From positions 1-64,000 of the forward strand of contig JAPPFE010000001.1 of NCBI GenBank assembly GCA_028823955.1: a stretch of 64,000 nt of DNA, written 5' to 3'. The notes under the pieces were generated by a model. It had not been told where the DNA came from. It did no database searches and was given only the letters and a program-made list of their open reading frames with translations. A program made the translations under genes and the position numbers. How positions within the stretch are numbered: position 1 is the first letter of the stretch; the number at the start of each line of letters is the position of its first letter. Below, piece after piece: positions 17,506-25,044 of this stretch. The DNA is from Candidatus Dadabacteria bacterium. Lineage in GTDB: Bacteria > Desulfobacterota_D > UBA1144 > Nemesobacterales > Nemesobacteraceae.

Positions 17506-17765
17506 AGGAATTTTTCGCAAATCGCTGAGTTGCACTTCGCTTATCAAAAAAGGAAATCGGCTTTATTTCCAAATAGCATGAAGGGCAAATTCATCCCAAA
17601 ACAGTTTATTCTGAAACAAGGTAAGGCTAGCAACTCATGAGATATACCAAACCTGTTTAACCAATTAAATTGGGGAATTACATACTTAAATAAAAAACTC
17701 CCATAATCTATTATATCCAGAAAAAACTCGATTCGTGAAAAGTTTTTAAATATGAGGGATTTAGA
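17506..17765. other. AT-rich intergenic stretch
   Basis: About 260 bases (335 between genes) with noticeably higher A+T than the surroundings and stop codons in all frames. I find no convincing gene, RNA or repeat in it. Apart from the terminator of the next minus-strand gene, it is probably degenerated DNA next to the accessory hydrolase. Confidence 0.4.
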
Positions 17766-17804
17766 GAACAAAAACCCCGACAAGTGTCATTAAACTTGCC
17801 GGGG
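17766..17804 (-). terminator. Intrinsic terminator of the small secreted-protein gene
   Basis: On the minus strand, CCCCGGCAAGT at 17804-17794 pairs with ACTTGTCGGGG at 17785-17775 (one mismatch in 11 bp), followed by TTTTTGTT. Stem plus T run give a standard intrinsic terminator about 36 bases after the stop of the gene at 17841. Confidence 0.75.
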
Positions 17805-17840
17805 CTGTTTAGGAGAGAAGTAATTTAGGGGACAGAAATG

Positions 17841-18254
17841 CTACCACCTATATACCAATCTCATTCCCGTTGCTTCTCTGGCAATAGGTTCTAGTCCAAC
17901 CCCCGGCTTTACGCTTTTGTATGCCAGTAGTTCAGTACAAGTTTCGTTGTATTTTTGAGCGGAAGATCGCTTATGCCAACCTATACCTTGTAATACACCA
18001 CCAACCACAATAGCCCCAATACCAACAGCACGAGGATTCTCAAAATCATAACTGTCAGGACTACTTACCATTGCTGCTCCCCCCGCAGCATTTAATAGGC
18101 CATAGACTACCCAAAACGTACCCCAACCAGTGCCCTTGCTCGGTTCACCTTGGCATTGAGCTAAACTAGGTTCTGCTGCTTCTGCTTTTGGAACACTACC
18201 TACGAAACTAGTAGCAAAAACAAGTACAACAAACAAAGACAAAATACTCTTCAT
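17841..18254 (-). CDS. Small secreted protein of unknown function
   Basis: A 137-aa exported protein. The start at ATG 18254 is chosen because GGAGG lies 6 bases upstream and the peptide then begins MKSILSLFVVLVFATSF, a clean signal sequence with a probable AEA-AE cleavage near residue 26; a longer frame to 18284 adds an unlikely leader. The mature part has Gly/Ala-rich hydrophobic segments (WGTFWVVYGLLNAAGGAAM and GIGAIVVGGVLQGIGWH), two or three cysteines and a C-terminal MRLVYRW resembling an outer-membrane strand end. The function is unknown. It has its own terminator and a structured leader. Confidence 0.7.
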   Translation of the reverse strand: MKSILSLFVVLVFATSFVGSVPKAEAAEPSLAQCQGEPSKGTGWGTFWVVYGLLNAAGGAAMVSSPDSYDFENPRAVGIGAIVVGGVLQGIGWHKRSSAQKYNETCTELLAYKSVKPGVGLEPIAREATGMRLVYRW

Positions 18255-18277
18255 AACAACCTCCGTGAATATGATCT

Positions 18278-18297
18278 CCGACACGCAAAGGTGTCGG
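18278..18297 (-). repeat. Leader hairpin upstream of the small secreted-protein gene
   Basis: CCGACAC at 18278-18284 and GTGTCGG at 18291-18297 form a perfect 7-bp stem with a 6-base loop, 24 bases upstream of the gene's ATG and just upstream of its ribosome site. It could be an operator, an mRNA-stabilising 5' hairpin or a regulatory leader element. No T run follows. Confidence 0.45.
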
Positions 18298-18401
18298 GCC
18301 TAACTCTACCCCCCCCCTATTTTTGTCAAGGAATTTAGGAAATAACGCTCTTCGTCTGAATGTGTTCTTTATAATTCCCCCACTTTGTATAGATTATCAG
18401 C

Positions 18402-19361
18402 ATGTCGAAAATGCTCTTCGTAATGGATCCGATCGAGTCGATAAACATAAACAAGGACACCACCTTCGTCATAATGCTCGAATGTCAGGCGAGGGGACAC
18501 GAAATCCGCTACTGCGAACTCAAAGATCTTTTCGTCAGGGACTCGAGGGCATGGACGGATTCAACGGAACTTCGCCTTGAGAGAAAAAGCGATTACTACT
18601 CGAAGGGGTCCACGGAAAGTTCTCCACTTGACGATTTCGACATCGTATGGATGAGGAAAGACCCTCCTTTCAACATGGACTATGTCTACTCAACCTACAT
18701 ACTAAGCAGGGTTGACGAGTCCGTAACTCACGTGATCAACCATCCGGCCGGAATAAGGGAGTCTAACGAGAAAATGTATAGCCTTAATTTCGCCGACTAC
18801 ATACCCCCCACCCTGGTTTCAAAAGACATCGAAAAGCTAAAGGGGTTTCTTTACGAAACGGGTAACGAAATTGTGGTAAAACCGCTCGACGGTTACGGCG
18901 GGGAGGGAATTTTTCTCGTAAGGGCCAATGACCCTAACCTCAACGTAATACTCGAGAACATAACCGACTTCGGGCGAACCTATGTGATGGCCCAGAAATT
19001 CATAAAAGAAGTTTCGCAAGGAGACAAAAGGGTTATAATTTTAAACGGCCAGCCCATAGGAGCCGTGATGAGGGTAGCCGCAAAGGGAGAATTCAGAAGC
19101 AATTTCCACTCCGGAGGACATCCCGAGAAAACCACTCTTACGGAAAGGGACTTGGAAATATGCGACGGCCTCAGACAGAAACTCTTAGAGGACAGGCTCT
19201 ACCTGGTCGGAATCGACATAGTCGGAGGGTATCTGACCGAAGTCAACACCACGAGCCCTACATGCGTTCAGGAAATAAATTTTTTCAGCGGGGTAAAGCT
19301 TGAATCGCAGATAGTCGATTTTGCGGAGAGTATTATCCGCGGGGCTCCAGAGAGCCTTTAG
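18402..19361 (+). CDS. gshB: Glutathione synthetase
   Basis: A 319-aa ATP-grasp enzyme that joins gamma-glutamylcysteine and glycine. It starts with the GshB N-terminal pattern (LFVMDPIESININKDTTFVIM). The ATP-grasp core follows: VVKPLDGYGGEGIFL around residues 156-170, a QKFIKEVSQGDKRVIILNG lid, and the metal-binding end GGYLTEVNTTSPTCVQEIN around 282-300. gshA is not in the window. No ribosome site precedes ATG 18402. It is followed after 38 bp by gatC. Confidence 0.95.
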   Translation: MSKMLFVMDPIESININKDTTFVIMLECQARGHEIRYCELKDLFVRDSRAWTDSTELRLERKSDYYSKGSTESSPLDDFDIVWMRKDPPFNMDYVYSTYILSRVDESVTHVINHPAGIRESNEKMYSLNFADYIPPTLVSKDIEKLKGFLYETGNEIVVKPLDGYGGEGIFLVRANDPNLNVILENITDFGRTYVMAQKFIKEVSQGDKRVIILNGQPIGAVMRVAAKGEFRSNFHSGGHPEKTTLTERDLEICDGLRQKLLEDRLYLVGIDIVGGYLTEVNTTSPTCVQEINFFSGVKLESQIVDFAESIIRGAPESL

Positions 19362-19399
19362 AAAATTCCTGAGCAGGAAGCTAACACAGGACTCTAACA

Positions 19400-19696
19400 A
19401 TGAAAATATCCAAGGAAGACGTGCTTAACACAGCCGAGCTTGCAAGGCTCGAGTTTGATGACGAGACGCTTTCGAAGTTCACCCGTCAGCTCGGGGATAT
19501 CCTAGTACACATAGATGAGCTTGCCGAGCTTGACACGAAAGACGTGGAACCCACATCGCACGTGCTTGAACTCTCAACCCCCTTCCGAAAAGACGAGGTG
19601 AATCAGCTGATAACGGCTGAAGACGCCCTTAGCAACGCTCCCAGCAAAGAAAACGATTTCTTCACGGTTCCAAAAGTCATAGAGGACCAGGGCTAA
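19400..19696 (+). CDS. gatC: Aspartyl/glutamyl-tRNA amidotransferase subunit C
   Basis: GatC, 98 aa, is the small wrapping subunit that stabilises GatA-GatB, the enzyme converting Glu-tRNA(Gln) and/or Asp-tRNA(Asn) to the amidated forms. The family pattern [28 protein letters not shown] and the [17 protein letters not shown] segment are clear. It is 4 bp upstream of gatA; gatB is not in this window. Confidence 0.93.
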   Translation: MKISKEDVLNTAELARLEFDDETLSKFTRQLGDILVHIDELAELDTKDVEPTSHVLELSTPFRKDEVNQLITAEDALSNAPSKENDFFTVPKVIEDQG

Positions 19697-19700
19697 CCCA

Positions 19701-21164
19701 ATGTCCATTCCAAGAACCATAAAAGAGGCGGCCGCGTTAATAGAAAAAAGAGAGGCCTCCCCGGTGGAACTCGCCGAACTTTTTCTCGAGCGCATATCCT
19801 CCGAGGACGCAAAAATAAACTCTTACATCACCGTCTGGAAAGAAGCGGCCTTGGAAGCCGCCAGAAAAGCGGAAAAACAGATATCCGAAGGAAACTATCT
19901 GGGCCCTCTCCATGGAGTCCCAATAGCGCTTAAAGACATTTTTGTGACAAAGGACTCGCGTACCACCTGCGGGTCAAAAATGCTGCGGGATTTCGTCGCT
20001 CCCTACAATTCCACCGTGGCCGAAAAACTCATGGCAAGCGGTTCCGTAGTGCTCGGGAAAAACAACATGGACGAGTTCGCCATGGGATCTTCAAACGAAA
20101 CATCTTACTTCGGACCGGTAAAAAACCCCTGGGACACCGACAGGGTTCCGGGAGGATCAAGCGGAGGCAGCGCCGCCGCCACGGCCGCAAATCTGTGCAT
20201 CGCGTCGGTCGGAACAGACACCGGGGGTTCCATAAGACAGCCCGGTTCCCTCTGCGGAGTAGTGGGAATGAAACCCACCTATGGAAGGGTAAGCCGCTAC
20301 GGCATGATCGCATTCGCTTCTTCCCTCGATCAGGCGGGACCGCTTGCGAAAACTGTGGAAGATGCAGCCATAATTCTCTCTTCCATAGCGGGCCATGATC
20401 CGATGGACTCAACATCCGTAAACCTTCCGACCGCTGATTACGCAAGTGCGCTCAGTACGGATATAAAGGGGCTGCGGATAGGCATACCGAAGGAATACTT
20501 CATCTCTGGGATGGACCCCGAAGTGGAAAAATCCGTCCGCAAAGCTATCGCCGAACTTGAAACCCTGGGAGCGGAAATTGTGGAGATTTCGCTTCCTCAC
20601 TCCCGCTACGCGGTTTCGACCTACTATATAATAGCCCCCTCGGAAGCAAGTTCGAATCTGGCAAGATACGACGGAGTAAGATACACATACCGCTGCGAAA
20701 ATGCGGAAACCCTGAGGGACCTGTTTTTCAGAAGCCGCTCGGAAGGATTCGGAGACGAAGTGAAGAGAAGAATAATGCTTGGAACCTACGCCCTTTCCAC
20801 AGGCTACTATGACGCTTATTACCTGAAAGCCCAGAAGGCAAGAACCCTTATAATAAGGGATTTTGACAACGCCTGGGAAGAAGTTGACGTGATAGCGAGC
20901 GCCACTTCTCCTGAAACCGCTTTCAGAATAGGTGAAAAAGCAGACGATCCCCTTAAAATGTACCTATCCGACATACTTACCATTCCCTGCAACATAGCAG
21001 GACTCCCCGGAATATCAGTCCCCTGCGGATTCAATTCAGAAAAGCTTCCGATAGGGCTTCAGATAATGGGAAAGCCGTTTGACGAGCAGACAGTGCTCAA
21101 TGTCGCGTACGCTTACGAGCAAAGCACGAAGTGGTACGAAAAAGAAGTGTCCCCTCTTGGATAA
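19701..21164 (+). CDS. gatA: Aspartyl/glutamyl-tRNA amidotransferase subunit A
   Basis: GatA, 487 aa, is the amidase-signature glutaminase of the tRNA amidotransferase. The catalytic Ser-cisSer-Lys triad is visible: K78 ([10 protein letters not shown]), S153 in the [10 protein letters not shown] segment and S177 ([11 protein letters not shown]). The C-terminal [11 protein letters not shown] and LPIGLQIMG segments are also typical. Lacking a gatB neighbour, it relies on a copy elsewhere. It indicates that glutaminyl- and/or asparaginyl-tRNA is made by the indirect route. Confidence 0.96.
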   Translation: MSIPRTIKEAAALIEKREASPVELAELFLERISSEDAKINSYITVWKEAALEAARKAEKQISEGNYLGPLHGVPIALKDIFVTKDSRTTCGSKMLRDFVAPYNSTVAEKLMASGSVVLGKNNMDEFAMGSSNETSYFGPVKNPWDTDRVPGGSSGGSAAATAANLCIASVGTDTGGSIRQPGSLCGVVGMKPTYGRVSRYGMIAFASSLDQAGPLAKTVEDAAIILSSIAGHDPMDSTSVNLPTADYASALSTDIKGLRIGIPKEYFISGMDPEVEKSVRKAIAELETLGAEIVEISLPHSRYAVSTYYIIAPSEASSNLARYDGVRYTYRCENAETLRDLFFRSRSEGFGDEVKRRIMLGTYALSTGYYDAYYLKAQKARTLIIRDFDNAWEEVDVIASATSPETAFRIGEKADDPLKMYLSDILTIPCNIAGLPGISVPCGFNSEKLPIGLQIMGKPFDEQTVLNVAYAYEQSTKWYEKEVSPLG

Positions 21165-21248
21165 TCGCAACCCGGGATATACCTCGGCCCAAAAACATGT
21201 TATTATCGGAAATATGAAGCTTCTTTTCCCGATACAGGAGGGCGGGTT

Positions 21249-21416
21249 ATGAGCAAAGAAAAAAAGTGTACCGTATGTGGCAAGCCTTCTCCCGATTTCA
21301 TATGCGAGTCATGTAAGTCGAATATTCAGGCTGAGGCTGTGGGCAAGAAATCAAAAATGGAAAAGCAGGTGAAGGTAGGCGGTTCAATGGCCGATAAGCG
21401 CTCAAAAGAACAGTAG
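21249..21416 (+). CDS. 55-aa double-CxxC protein (putative zinc ribbon)
   Basis: A 55-aa reading frame preceded by AGGAGGGCGG, the strongest ribosome site in this neighbourhood. Two CxxC pairs close together (CTVCGKP and CESC) make a compact putative zinc-binding knuckle, followed by a Lys/Gln-rich tail (GKKSKMEKQVKVGG). I recall similar tiny proteins in deltaproteobacterial genomes but know no function. It follows gatA by 84 bp and ends 2 bp before the convergent rsmI stop. Confidence 0.72.
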   Translation: MSKEKKCTVCGKPSPDFICESCKSNIQAEAVGKKSKMEKQVKVGGSMADKRSKEQ

Positions 21417-21418
21417 CC

Positions 21419-22282
21419 CTATTCTTCCCAGATTTCGAGGGCGATCCTGTATACGCTGTTCTTCAACGCCCCAGAGGATTCGCAGATCGTGCGCACTGCA
21501 TCACTGAGAACGGTTCCGTTCTCTTTCATTGCGCGAAGCATCCTTTGCACTTCTTCCGTTGAGATTTCCTTATCATCTCCCCGGCTACCCTCTAAAACAA
21601 TTGTCACTTCCCCCTTAATCGATTCTTTTTTTGAAAGAATCGATATCACCTCCGAAACTGATCCCCGGATTACCTCTTCGTAAAGTTTTGTCATTTCCCT
21701 GGCAATGCAGATATTCCTGTCGCCGAGAATTTCCAGCATAAGACTCAAGGTGCGTGAAAGTCTTCTGGCGGACTCGTAAAAAACCATGGTGTATGGGTAG
21801 GATTTTACGTCCTTTAGAAGCTCTTTCTTCTTGCCTATGGTCTTCGGGAAAAAACCGAGAAAAAGAAAACTGTCTGTGGGAAGCCCCGAAACAACAAGCG
21901 CGGAGAGGACAGCCGAAGGACCGGGTATGGGTACTACTTCTATATTGTTTTCAATTGAGAGATTTACAAGCCTCCACCCGGGGTCGGAAACCGAAGGAGT
22001 TCCGGCATCGGAAACCAGCGCCACGTCTTTGCCGTCTTTGAGTCTTTCAAGCAGCTTGGGCGATTTTTCAACTTCATTATGTTCATGATAGCTCGTGAGA
22101 GAGGTTTCGATCCCGTACCGGGTAAGGAGTTTTTTTGTGTTTCTCGTATCCTCGCACGCTATAACGTCGCAATCCTTAAGAACGGTTACAGCCCGCAAAG
22201 TTATGTCTTCAAGATTTCCTATCGGGGTAGAGACTACGAAGAGCTTTCCAAACATACTGTTATTCGGCAAATATCCGGGCAT
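21419..22282 (-). CDS. rsmI: 16S rRNA (cytidine1402-2'-O)-methyltransferase RsmI
   Basis: RsmI, up to 287 aa, methylates the ribose of C1402 in the decoding centre using SAM. Family motifs: LFVVSTPIGNLEDITLRAV at the N-terminus, CEDTRNTKKLLTRYGI, SDAGTPSVSDPGW and PIPGPSAVLSALVVSGLP. The start is ambiguous: ATG 22282 gives ten extra residues (MPGYLPNNS before MFGK), while ATG 22255 begins right at the conserved strand; neither has a good ribosome site. The gene lies just downstream of tRNA-Ser on the same strand and may be co-transcribed with it. Confidence 0.95.
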   Translation of the reverse strand: MPGYLPNNSMFGKLFVVSTPIGNLEDITLRAVTVLKDCDVIACEDTRNTKKLLTRYGIETSLTSYHEHNEVEKSPKLLERLKDGKDVALVSDAGTPSVSDPGWRLVNLSIENNIEVVPIPGPSAVLSALVVSGLPTDSFLFLGFFPKTIGKKKELLKDVKSYPYTMVFYESARRLSRTLSLMLEILGDRNICIAREMTKLYEEVIRGSVSEVISILSKKESIKGEVTIVLEGSRGDDKEISTEEVQRMLRAMKENGTVLSDAVRTICESSGALKNSVYRIALEIWEE

Positions 22283-22348
22283 TAAAAAACGTGCTATATG
22301 TGCGCCCTACTCCCCAAGATAAGAAGACCTGTTTCCCACAGATTGCCG

Positions 22349-22431
<83 letters not shown>

Positions 22432-22443
22432 GGCAAAAGTCAG

Positions 22444-22449
22444 ATTATA
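22444..22449 (-). promoter_or_regulatory. Putative -10 element for tRNA-Ser
   Basis: A perfect TATAAT on the minus strand lies 12 bases upstream of the tRNA 5' end. No good -35 hexamer is found 16-18 bp further up, so the call rests on the -10 and its spacing. Confidence 0.4.
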
Positions 22450-22468
22450 CAGATAAACCAGACGCACT

Positions 22469-22927
22469 TCACTGATCTTTCACTGTAACAGTTATTTTCT
22501 CCGAAAGCACGGGAGGTTTATGAGGTATATGCAGATAATTACCCAGCAGTAAACGCAGTGTATGCTTCCCGGGAGCAAGGGTTATCTCCGTTTCCGTCTG
22601 TCCGCCTCCAAAGTGCCTTACATTCTCGCTGAAAGCAAGAGGTTTTTCCATGTCTGGCAGATTTTTAAGATCGATTAACAGATGGTGATGCCCGGTATTT
22701 GGAACCTTGACCCCGGCCGGAGCGACCCCCATGTTCGCAAGCCCGAATCTCACGGTGAAAGTCTTGCCGACAACTTCCCCGTCTTTCGGAGAAATGATGT
22801 ACACCTTGGCACCGGGAGGGGATTCGGAAAAATACTCTTCCGCAAAAGCCACATTCCATGACACGGCCGCGGCTATGAAAAGTAAGGAAAATGTCCTGAT
22901 TATTATCATCTTGGAAACCTTAATCAT
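22469..22927 (-). CDS. Exported DUF4399-domain protein
   Basis: A 152-aa protein with a signal peptide (MIIIRTFSLLFIAAAVSWNVAFA, cleavage before EEYF) and a single small beta-rich domain. The sequence VYIISPKDGEVVGKTFTVRFGLANMGVAPAG and the conserved NTGHHHLLID, followed later by FGGGQTETEITLAPGKHTL, match DUF4399. The HHH cluster suggests a metal site, but the function of the family is unknown. It lies upstream of tRNA-Ser on the same strand. Confidence 0.85.
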   Translation of the reverse strand: MIKVSKMIIIRTFSLLFIAAAVSWNVAFAEEYFSESPPGAKVYIISPKDGEVVGKTFTVRFGLANMGVAPAGVKVPNTGHHHLLIDLKNLPDMEKPLAFSENVRHFGGGQTETEITLAPGKHTLRLLLGNYLHIPHKPPVLSEKITVTVKDQ

Positions 22928-23109
22928 GAAAACGATTGCTTATCTAAAGTACACGTTTTTTTCAGAATCGCCACTTCACTTAAATGTCCGAAAAGCTAGG
23001 GGAAAACTAACCGGAGTTAAAAAAATGGAACCAACTACAAGTCAGAAAGGTACTGGACAGAACTCTGAGCGGCGCGTTATGATGGGCCTAACCCGGGACC
23101 ACAGGATTT

Positions 23110-24111
23110 CTAATTCCAGAGATCAACTACCACCCTTCCAACCTGGCCGCCCTTAAGTATAAGGTCTATCTCAGGGTCAAGATCTTCAAGGAGAACCGTT
23201 CTGGAGATCCGCTCAAGGATATCGAGCTTCCACTCGCCGGATATCTTTTCCCATACAAGCCGTCTTCTTTCCATCGGACAGCTTGCGGAATCTATTCCCA
23301 CAAGCGTAATTCCTCTCAATATGAACGGATAGACATTCGTGTTGAGTTCATGGGAAGCCACATTGCCGCATGTAGTCACAACGCCTCTTTGCCTCGTGGA
23401 CTTAATAGCGGTGGCAAGCATCTCTCCGCCTACGGTATCGACCACCCCGGCCCACTGTCCTTTAAGCAGCAACCTGCCCGAAGGGTCAGTTAAATCCTCT
23501 CTCCCGATTACTTCCTCCGCTCCCAGGTCCTCAAGAAATTGTTTCTGTTCCGTTTTTCCCGTGGAAGCTGTCACGCTGTAGCCGGCCTTTGCAAGAATAG
23601 CGACTGCCATGCTGCCAACCCCTCCCGTAGCTCCGGTTACGAGAATCTTTCCGTCTTCAGGCTTTACTCCACCCTCCACGATTCTTAACACGGACTGTGC
23701 CGCCGTAAAACCCGCGGTCCCGTACATCATTGACTCCTTTAGATCAAGTCCCGCGGGCAGGTTAACCACCCAGCCAGCCGGAACCCTCAAGCATTGTCCA
23801 AATCCTCCGGAGGTATCCATTCCCAAGTCGTAGCCATGAACTATAACCTCGTCTCCGGGTTCAAACTCCGCGCTTTCTGAACGCTCGACCACACCGGCGG
23901 CGTCAACGCCGGGCGTATGAGGGTAATTCTTGGTAACGCCCCTGTTTCCTATGGCTGAGAGAGCATCCTTGTAGTTGAGGGACGAATATTTTACGTTCAG
24001 GAGCACCTCCCTGTCTGGGAGACTGTCTAGTTTTCTGGTCGTGATTTCCCTCGTGAATTTTCCGTCTTCATCCCTGCTTACAACCATCGCCTTGAAATCA
24101 TCAGAACTCAT
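23110..24111 (-). CDS. YhdH/YhfP family NADPH-dependent oxidoreductase (acrylyl-CoA reductase-like)
   Basis: A 333-aa zinc-free medium-chain dehydrogenase/reductase. SSLNYKDALSAIG, YPHTPGVDAAGVV and GTAGFTAAQSV are YhdH/AcuI signatures. The Rossmann segment VTGATGGVGSMAVAILAKAGY binds NADPH. Characterised relatives (AcuI) reduce acryloyl-CoA to propionyl-CoA in DMSP and 3-hydroxypropionate metabolism; whether this one does cannot be told from sequence. It is the last gene of a minus-strand unit, 12 bp after a beta-hydroxyacid dehydrogenase. Confidence 0.85.
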   Translation of the reverse strand: MSSDDFKAMVVSRDEDGKFTREITTRKLDSLPDREVLLNVKYSSLNYKDALSAIGNRGVTKNYPHTPGVDAAGVVERSESAEFEPGDEVIVHGYDLGMDTSGGFGQCLRVPAGWVVNLPAGLDLKESMMYGTAGFTAAQSVLRIVEGGVKPEDGKILVTGATGGVGSMAVAILAKAGYSVTASTGKTEQKQFLEDLGAEEVIGREDLTDPSGRLLLKGQWAGVVDTVGGEMLATAIKSTRQRGVVTTCGNVASHELNTNVYPFILRGITLVGIDSASCPMERRRLVWEKISGEWKLDILERISRTVLLEDLDPEIDLILKGGQVGRVVVDLWN

Positions 24112-24123
24112 TTAAAACCTCCT

Positions 24124-25032
24124 TCAGTTACGGTTTTCATCCGCGCAAAGATCCTCAAGCGCAAGTAAAAGCGCCTGCGTTCCGAGCCTTCCGTGCCCAA
24201 GCTCGCTCGCCTTTTCATAAAGGGATTTAACAAGTGTAAGCCCCGGAAGATCAATTCCCATCCGCTCCGATTCCCCGAGAGCGATCTCCATGTCCTTTAT
24301 GAAGTGCTCAACGAAAAAGCCCGGGTCGAAATCCCTGTCCATTATTCTGGGACCGAGGTTGTTCAGAAGCCAGCTCGAGGCCGCGCCGCTCCCCACGGAG
24401 CGAAGCATGGTACGGGGGTCCAGCCCTGCCTTCTGACAATAGATCAAGTTCTCGCAGATTCCTATCATTACCCCAGCTACTGTGATCTGGTTGCACATCT
24501 TCGCATGCTGACCCGAACCCGCTTTTCCCTGGTACACGATGTTTTTTCCTAGGAGCCCCAGAAGCGGTTTCACCGAATCAAAAACTTCCTCATCTCCTCC
24601 AACCATTATTGAAAGCTCTCCCTTCACGGCTCCTACGTCTCCCCCGGAAACCGGAGAGTCCAAAGAAGAGCAGCCGAGCCCAAGCGCCTTTTCGTATATT
24701 TCTATTGCAAGGGTCGGTTCGGTCGTGGTCATGTCAACGAAGATGCGACCGGGCTCGGGCTCAATCAGAAGGCCATCGCGACCGAAATACACCCCTCTTA
24801 CGTCATCCGGGTAACCGACAATGGTAAAGATAACGTCGGCTTGGCGAACGACCTCAGCGGGAGAGTCACACCAAGTGGCGCCTTCACTCAGCAGTTCTCC
24901 CGCCTTTTCCTTTGTTCTGTTAAAAACAAAAACGGGGTGCCCGGCACGAACGAGATGTCCGCACATGGGCGCACCCATGATCCCCGTTCCTATCCACCCT
25001 ATCGAACTTTGCTCGGAACTTATTTCATTCAT
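24124..25032 (-). CDS. NAD(P)-dependent beta-hydroxyacid dehydrogenase (3-hydroxyisobutyrate dehydrogenase family)
   Basis: A 302-aa enzyme of the family that includes 3-hydroxyisobutyrate dehydrogenase and tartronate semialdehyde reductase. The N-terminal Rossmann motif is GWIGTGIMGAPMCGHLVRAGH. The substrate loop is DSPVSGGDVGAVKGELSIMVGG, and the catalytic Lys lies in GSGQHAKMCNQ (about residue 175). The substrate cannot be fixed from sequence; succinic or malonic semialdehyde reduction are alternatives. It is 12 bp from the genes on both sides, so it is almost certainly co-transcribed with the unknown 551-aa protein and the YhdH-like reductase. Confidence 0.88.
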   Translation of the reverse strand: MNEISSEQSSIGWIGTGIMGAPMCGHLVRAGHPVFVFNRTKEKAGELLSEGATWCDSPAEVVRQADVIFTIVGYPDDVRGVYFGRDGLLIEPEPGRIFVDMTTTEPTLAIEIYEKALGLGCSSLDSPVSGGDVGAVKGELSIMVGGDEEVFDSVKPLLGLLGKNIVYQGKAGSGQHAKMCNQITVAGVMIGICENLIYCQKAGLDPRTMLRSVGSGAASSWLLNNLGPRIMDRDFDPGFFVEHFIKDMEIALGESERMGIDLPGLTLVKSLYEKASELGHGRLGTQALLLALEDLCADENRN

Positions 25033-25044
25033 TTGCGCTGGGAA

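Noticed and set aside
13672-17840. Two TAGGGGACA words as a REP/RAYT-type repeat family
   Set aside because: Only nine bases are shared and the flanks differ; no tyrosine-transposase gene is present. Mentioned only as context.
22928-23109. Short plus-strand frame (starting MEPTTSQKGTG) between the DUF4399 and YhdH genes
   Set aside because: No ribosome site, runs antisense into the YhdH gene and has low-complexity composition.
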